From NCBI GenBank assembly GCA_029933365.1, contig JAOZOH010000013.1, positions 1-38,152 of the forward strand: 38,152 bases of DNA, read 5' to 3'. This DNA is from Desulfuromusa sp. (GTDB lineage: Bacteria; Desulfobacterota; Desulfuromonadia; Desulfuromonadales; Geopsychrobacteraceae). Position numbers and translations under genes: made by a program. Positions 33,844 to 38,152 of this stretch are shown here, piece by piece; position 1 is the first letter of the stretch, and each line of letters opens with the position of its first letter. A model generated the notes under the pieces. The model was given only the letters and a program-made list of their open reading frames with translations. It ran no database searches and had not been told where the DNA came from.

Positions 33844-35268
33844 TTATCCCTCTTTCTCAATGGTGGTGAGTGCATCACGCAACATTATGCCGTAATCATT
33901 TTTGCCAGAGCAAACATAGCTGCACAACGCCAGGTCCTCTTCTGCCAGCTCTAAGCAACCAAGATCCTGCGCCTGATCTGTATCTCCAGCTGCCAGACTG
34001 CGTAGCAGAAAGTTTGGCAGCATGTCCAATGGTAACACTTTCTCAAAGGAACCGAGGGCAAGCACACTATCTTTACTGCCGTATTGGCTGGTATCTCTTT
34101 GCTGCGAGGGAGCAGCGAATATGTATGAGAATGCTTTGCTGATGGAAGATATAATGGAGCATTTATCGGCTGTTGGAGTCGATGAAATATGAATTTCCTG
34201 CCCGAACCCTTGATCGCTCTTTTTCGGCAGAAGTGTAATTCGCACCGTTCTATTCAATATATTGCAGCTAAACTCCCCCTTGAGTTTTTCTGCTAGTACC
34301 GAAACCTGCTGATGGTAGCGACCCAAGAATGCCATCGATCCCTCTGCAGTCGTGCCATCAAGAACCGAGCCCGAAACAACCCTCTGTTCGCCGGGATTAA
34401 GTTCGTCAGCTAGCAATTCTTCGAGAGATGCTCCAACACGGGTTCGTAGCAGGCGGGGATTCTTGACTCCGGGGCCACCAAGAGCGACAATCCGATCAGT
34501 AGGAATTTCGCCGGAAATAAAAAATTTGCCAAAAGCGATCACATCCTGATAGTTGATTGACCAGACAGTTTTTGCTTCATTGACCGGATCAAGAAAATGA
34601 ATGTGGGTGCCAGCCAGTCCAGCGGGATGGGGGCCATCAAACTCTTCCTTGCTGGTACCATTAACACTCGGCAAGGTGACACCCGGCTGTTGACAGACAA
34701 ATACTTTTCCCTCTGTCAAGCGGGTAAGAATTTTAAGACCATTAGCAAATGCCTGTTCTTCCTCTTTAATAATCAGCTCTGCTTTTGCTGCCAGAGGGTT
34801 GGTGTCCATTGCAGTAACAAAAATAGAATGCGGGACGCTATCAATCTCTGGAACTTTGCTGAAAGGTCGGGTTCTCAGTGCTGGCCAGAGACCTGAGTCA
34901 ACCAGATTATTAACGACCTTTTCACGCTCCAGACTCTCGAGTTCTGCCGCGGAGAAGGAAGCAAACTTTTCAGCATCAGTGCCATTCAGTTTAATCACAA
35001 CTGATTGCAACATGCGGCGCTCACCACGGTTTATGGCAACCACCTCACCACAACCCGGAGCTGTGTACTTGACCCCAGCAGTTTTTTTGTCAAGGAATAG
35101 CTGCTGCCCCAGCTTGACCTGATCACCAACCTTTACACACATGCTTGGCTTCATGCCGACATAATCTGGCCCTAATACCGCAACAGTTTTAACCGTCGCA
35201 CCATCAGAGATGGTTTGTTCGGGACTGCCGGTAATCGGCAAATCCAAGCCTTTACTGATTTTGATCAT
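33844..35268 (-). CDS. nqrA: Na+-translocating NADH:quinone reductase subunit A
   Basis: Peripheral cytoplasmic subunit, first gene of nqrABCDEF. It begins MIKISKGLDLPITGSPEQ, the family opening, and contains VGDQVKLGQQLFLDKKTAGVKYTAPGCGEV, a barrel-sandwich-like fold, and further regions matching RnfC/NqrA such as IDRIVALGGPGVKNPRLLRT and a long C-terminal helical part. ATG 35268 (474 residues) is chosen; a TTG six codons upstream is an alternative. It lacks the iron-sulfur motif of RnfC, as NqrA should. The upstream gap of about 400 bases should contain the operon's promoter. Confidence 0.96.
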   Translation of the reverse strand: MIKISKGLDLPITGSPEQTISDGATVKTVAVLGPDYVGMKPSMCVKVGDQVKLGQQLFLDKKTAGVKYTAPGCGEVVAINRGERRMLQSVVIKLNGTDAEKFASFSAAELESLEREKVVNNLVDSGLWPALRTRPFSKVPEIDSVPHSIFVTAMDTNPLAAKAELIIKEEEQAFANGLKILTRLTEGKVFVCQQPGVTLPSVNGTSKEEFDGPHPAGLAGTHIHFLDPVNEAKTVWSINYQDVIAFGKFFISGEIPTDRIVALGGPGVKNPRLLRTRVGASLEELLADELNPGEQRVVSGSVLDGTTAEGSMAFLGRYHQQVSVLAEKLKGEFSCNILNRTVRITLLPKKSDQGFGQEIHISSTPTADKCSIISSISKAFSYIFAAPSQQRDTSQYGSKDSVLALGSFEKVLPLDMLPNFLLRSLAAGDTDQAQDLGCLELAEEDLALCSYVCSGKNDYGIMLRDALTTIEKEG

Positions 35269-35694
35269 GTTAGTGCACTTTCTCAAAAGGGTTGTGAATC
35301 AATCCATGTATCAACTTTACGCTACCCATCTATTGTGTTGCTGCACAAGAGAAAGGGTCATATAATAAATTTTAAAATTTGCGCTGTTTTTGAGGATGCC
35401 CAAGGTTGTCGCCCAAGGCCAAACATATATAAAGTATGTGCTATTTATATTTTGCTGTTTTAGCAACTATTTTAAAATTATCTGCAAGAATTATCTGTCC
35501 ACAAAATGTGCTATTTGTTAAAAAAAATCGTACACAGTATACACGGACAGCGAGGAAAAACAATAATAAATATGACATTCTTTTTTTCCTTTTACGGTTT
35601 ATTACCGTTAAAGAGAAATAGCATCAAGATCAGCCTACAATAGGGCCTCAAGATATAGAACAATATTTCACATTACTGAAAAAATGGAGAGAAA
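35269..35694 (-). other. AT-rich regulatory gap between nqrA and the nitrilase gene
   Basis: This divergent intergenic region has a perfect 14-base palindrome, AAATTTTAAAATTT (35367-35380), and an 11-base direct repeat ATGTGCTATTT at 35436-35446 and 35506-35516, spaced by 70 bases. A short inverted repeat ACGGT/ACCGT lies at 35594-35608. TATTAT-like -10 candidates occur near the palindrome on the minus strand, but no convincing -35 pairs with them. No gene is supported. Confidence 0.5.
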
Positions 35695-36480
35695 ATGAAA
35701 CAATTAACTTGTGCTTCAATCCAATTCCACATTGCCCTTGGGTATATTGATGCCAATATTGATACAGCTATGGCGGCTTTACAGCGGGTGGCTCAACAGG
35801 GGGTAAAACTTGCCGTATTACCAGAGATGTGGAGCTGCGGTTACGATTATCGCAACCTGCCAGAACTGGCCAAAGAAACCCCGCGGGTCTTGCAAGATCT
35901 TCAACGTATATGTCGCAAACTTGACCTGGTCACTGTGGGCAGCTTACCGGAACTCGAAGATGGCACCATTTACAATACAGCCTATGTCATCGACAAGGGA
36001 GATATCGTCGGCAGTTACCGAAAATTACACCTGTTTTCAACCATGCGCGAAGATCAATTCCTTGGTGCCGGAAATCATAGTCTGGTCGTAGACACTTCAG
36101 TAGGTCGATTAGGGGTAGCCATCTGCTACGATCTCCGCTTTCCCGAACTGTTTCGTAAGCTGGCATTGGCAGGAGCAGAGATTATCTGTATCCCAGCAGA
36201 ATGGCCGAAGCCACGCCAGGAACACTGGAAAACCCTGCTGCGTGCCCGGGCGATAGAAAATCAACTGTTTGTGATTGCCGCCAATTGTTGCGGGGTTCAG
36301 GGTAAGCTCGACTTTTCCGGTTTAAGTCAGTTGATCTCGCCGTTGGGTACTGTTCTACAAATAGCCGCAGAAGAAAATGTAGAGTTGGTGGCAGAGTTTG
36401 ATTTTTCCGAAATGGAAAAGTACCGCAAACAAATTGATATTCTCAATGATCGGCGAGCAGATATCTACGGAACACCATAA
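35695..36480 (+). CDS. Nitrilase-family carbon-nitrogen hydrolase (omega-amidase-like)
   Basis: A 261-residue cytoplasmic hydrolase with the Glu-Lys-Cys triad of the carbon-nitrogen hydrolase superfamily: E44 in VLPEMW, K110 in SYRKLHLF and C144 in AICYDLRFPE. It most resembles Nit2/omega-amidase-type members, which act on alpha-ketoglutaramate-like or deaminated amide compounds, but the substrate cannot be decided from sequence. ATG 35695 follows GGAGAG at good spacing. It is a single gene, divergent from nqrA, with a convergent small gene downstream. Confidence 0.88.
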   Translation: MKQLTCASIQFHIALGYIDANIDTAMAALQRVAQQGVKLAVLPEMWSCGYDYRNLPELAKETPRVLQDLQRICRKLDLVTVGSLPELEDGTIYNTAYVIDKGDIVGSYRKLHLFSTMREDQFLGAGNHSLVVDTSVGRLGVAICYDLRFPELFRKLALAGAEIICIPAEWPKPRQEHWKTLLRARAIENQLFVIAANCCGVQGKLDFSGLSQLISPLGTVLQIAAEENVELVAEFDFSEMEKYRKQIDILNDRRADIYGTP

Positions 36481-36507
36481 ATCAATCGGTTGGAGCTGAG
36501 AAAAAAA

Positions 36508-36867
36508 TTATTCGGCAAGAGGTTGAGCGTCCTGACGATATTTCTTCGGAACCTGCTTCAGGCTGTCAGCAAACTGCAGAGTGCCACTGCCATCAACATA
36601 GAGATAGCGTTGTCCCCCCTTTTGTGCCTTCTTGATTGTCGGTTTTACTTTTTTTTCAATCACCGCCTCAATCGCATCAACCGGCTCAATTGTTTTACTT
36701 TGTTGCGAAAATATACGGATCAAGCGGCTGCGAAAATCGACATAGAAGCGCTGGGTCTGCTTCACCCCGGGAGTCTCCAGTGACACCTGTACCATCAACT
36801 GATCAAAGCCAACCGTTAATGCAACAATCACAACCAACCACAAAAAGTATTTCAATAATTTCAGCAT
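36508..36867 (-). CDS. Small membrane-anchored protein with DUF4124-like C terminus
   Basis: A 119-residue protein with an N-terminal hydrophobic segment (LLKYFLWLVVIVALTVGF) as an uncleaved anchor or signal, then a charged middle and a C-terminal RYLYVDGSGTLQFADSLKQVPKKY segment. The YVDxxGxLxFxDS pattern is like DUF4124, a short domain found in envelope proteins of unknown function. A GGAG sequence lies upstream of its ATG. Nothing else around it suggests a role; it is divergent from trxB and convergent with the hydrolase. Confidence 0.65.
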   Translation of the reverse strand: MLKLLKYFLWLVVIVALTVGFDQLMVQVSLETPGVKQTQRFYVDFRSRLIRIFSQQSKTIEPVDAIEAVIEKKVKPTIKKAQKGGQRYLYVDGSGTLQFADSLKQVPKKYRQDAQPLAE

Positions 36868-37097
36868 GACAACTCCTCAAATTGCGGATTTCATACTACC
36901 TGCGTCATCCTTAAAACTCAAGAAATCGATAAGAGGTTTCTGCTGGATCAATTTGACTTCGATTATAAGTTCGATGTAGAAAGTAAGGCTGCAAGTTTTT
37001 CTTGAATGTTTATATTGATCAGAAAGCTGGTGTTTCCCGCTAATATCAATATCAAAAACATATCACTAATCTTTTACCAATAGATGGGAGCAAGAGC

Positions 37098-38036
37098 ATG
37101 AGCAATGTAGACTATGATGTTATAATTATCGGGGGAGGGCCAGCTGGAATGACTGCAGGCCTTTATGCCTCCCGGGCACGCTTAAAAACACTGCTACTCG
37201 AAAAGATGATCATGGGTGGGCAAATGATGACCACAACCTTGGTTGAAAATTGGCCTGGGTATCCCGGTGGGATTGGCGGACCGGAATTGATGATGCGCTT
37301 TCAAGAGCATTGCGTAGAATTTGGTCTTGAAACTGATACCGGCACAGTCGAAAAAATTATTGATAATGGGGACACAAAAACCCTGATCGTTGATGACAAG
37401 AAAATAACCTGCAAAGCAGTCATCGTTGCAACAGGAGCCATCCCAAGAAAATTGGGTATTGAGGGCGAAAAAGAGCTAGTTGGCAAAGGGGTCTCCTATT
37501 GTGCGACCTGTGATGGTGCATTTTTCCGTGAGGTTCCAATTGCGGTTATCGGTGGCGGTGATACTGCTGTTGAAGAGGCCCTTTTCCTGACCCGTTTTGC
37601 CAGCAAGGTGATACTGGTCCATCGGCGTGATCAACTCCGTGCCACGCAAATTCTCCAAGATCGTGCTTTGGCAAATGAGAAAATCGAAATCGCCTGGAAT
37701 TCAGTGGTTGACGGCTTTGAATCTGACAACAGCGGTTTAACTGGTGCAATATTAAAGGATACCCAAACCGGAGAAACCCGTAAAATTGAAATTCAGGGAA
37801 TGTTTGTTGCTGTCGGTGTAACACCAATGACCGCTTTTATCAGCGATTTGGTTGAACTCACTGAAGATGGTTATGTCAAAGCTGGTGAGGACACAAAAAC
37901 CTCCGTCCCGGGAATTTATGTCGCTGGAGATACTCGTACGACGATTCTCAGACAGGTTTCTACCGCCGTTGGTGATGGAGCGGTTGCTGCGCTTATGGCT
38001 GAAAGACATATAACTGAATTAGATCAGCAAAAATAA
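37098..38036 (+). CDS. trxB: Thioredoxin reductase
   Basis: FAD-dependent reductase that transfers electrons from NADPH (or NADH) to thioredoxin. The 312-residue protein has the FAD dinucleotide-binding motif GGGPAGMTAGLYASRA near the start, the redox-active CATC at residues 135-138 followed by DGAFF, a second nucleotide-binding GGGDTAVEEALFL, and the C-terminal FAD segment YVAGDTR. The size is typical of the low-molecular-weight class. The GGGAG ribosome site lies before ATG 37098. No thioredoxin gene is adjacent. Confidence 0.95.
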   Translation: MSNVDYDVIIIGGGPAGMTAGLYASRARLKTLLLEKMIMGGQMMTTTLVENWPGYPGGIGGPELMMRFQEHCVEFGLETDTGTVEKIIDNGDTKTLIVDDKKITCKAVIVATGAIPRKLGIEGEKELVGKGVSYCATCDGAFFREVPIAVIGGGDTAVEEALFLTRFASKVILVHRRDQLRATQILQDRALANEKIEIAWNSVVDGFESDNSGLTGAILKDTQTGETRKIEIQGMFVAVGVTPMTAFISDLVELTEDGYVKAGEDTKTSVPGIYVAGDTRTTILRQVSTAVGDGAVAALMAERHITELDQQK

Positions 38037-38051
38037 GATCAGCAAAACATA

Positions 38052-38099
38052 GATTGAAGGCTGTCAGGTTTTAAACCTTCAGCCTGGCAGCCTTCAGTC
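38052..38099 (+). terminator. Stem-loop after trxB
   Basis: A 17-bp stem with two G-U pairs: GATTGAAGGCTGTCAGG (38052-38068) with CCTGGCAGCCTTCAGTC (38083-38099), loop 14 bases. There is no U-run after it, only TAAAT, so it may be a weak terminator, an mRNA-stabilising structure or a palindromic repeat. Confidence 0.5.
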
Positions 38100-38127
38100 T
38101 AAATAACCTACACACAGGGGAGGGGGA

Positions 38128-38152
38128 ATGCTCGCTAAAGTTATTTCTGGTG
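38128..38152 (+). CDS. Start of a probable YifB/ComM family Mg-chelatase-like ATPase (partial)
   Basis: ATG 38128 follows a very strong ribosome site (GGGGAGGGGG, 38117-38126) and reads MLAKVISG up to the window edge. Proteins of the YifB/ComM Mg-chelatase-like AAA ATPase family commonly begin MLAKV, followed by S and A/G residues, so this is a likely identity. Eight residues are too few for certainty. Confidence 0.4.

Noticed and set aside
30723..35268. Rnf complex instead of Nqr
   Set aside because: NqrA lacks RnfC-type cluster cysteines, NqrF carries the 2Fe-2S and FAD/NADH domains, and NqrM is nearby; all point to Nqr.
35594..35608. ACGGT-TTATT-ACCGT hairpin as a terminator
   Set aside because: The stem is only five base pairs and no T-run follows in the direction of either neighbouring gene.

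Overview
The window looks like chromosome from an anaerobic, probably marine or brackish, member of the Desulfuromonadales/Geobacterales (Desulfuromonas-, Pelobacter- or Geopsychrobacter-like). The reasons are gene content: an Ehr-type hydrogenase-related membrane complex, a complete Na+-translocating NADH:quinone reductase (Nqr) operon, a CIRCE-controlled hrcA-grpE-dnaK-dnaJ operon behind hemW, and GGGACTGTCCC-type palindromic repeats. This placement is an inference; no rRNA or other phylogenetic marker was tested. No tRNA, rRNA, CRISPR array, prophage or transposase gene was seen.

Layout. 1-110: tail of an unidentified gene. 121-4454 (+): a TPP riboswitch with terminator-like hairpin, then thiB, a palindromic repeat cluster, thiP and thiQ (thiamine ABC importer), and a 35-codon remnant that may be the start of a thiamine pyrophosphokinase. 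4451-12588 (-): a DNA-binding/PTS-EIIA fusion regulator followed by six genes for a hydrogenase-4-like membrane complex. All four [NiFe]-ligand cysteines of its large subunit are replaced by Ser/Thr, so it is an Ehr complex and not a hydrogenase; a 165-bp palindromic element separates its last two genes. 12812-14580 (+): a beta-carbonic anhydrase and a protein resembling LCIB-type carbonic anhydrases. 14857-19457 (+): a five-gene set with a LolD/MacB-like ATPase, FtsX-type permease, exported NifX-like protein, exported LolA-like protein and outer-membrane barrel, which looks like an envelope lipid or lipoprotein trafficking system of unknown cargo.

19491-27502 (-): LpoA-like binding protein, dnaJ, dnaK, grpE, hrcA and hemW. 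A sigma70-like promoter plus CIRCE sits before hrcA and a strong terminator sits between dnaK and dnaJ. 27570-35268 (-): nqrABCDEF, a small ferritin-like gene, apbE (flavinylation of NqrB/NqrC) and nqrM (iron delivery to the complex), so the pump and its maturation factors are together. 35695-38152: a nitrilase-family amidohydrolase (+), a small membrane-anchored DUF4124-like protein (-), trxB (+) and the first codons of a probable YifB/ComM-type gene.

Together the genes describe cofactor salvage (thiamine), two ion-coupled membrane complexes (Ehr and Nqr), CO2/bicarbonate handling beside Ehr, envelope transport and the chaperone stress response. The least understood parts are the Ehr/EIIA/carbonic anhydrase neighbourhood and the ABC-NifX-LolA-barrel operon.
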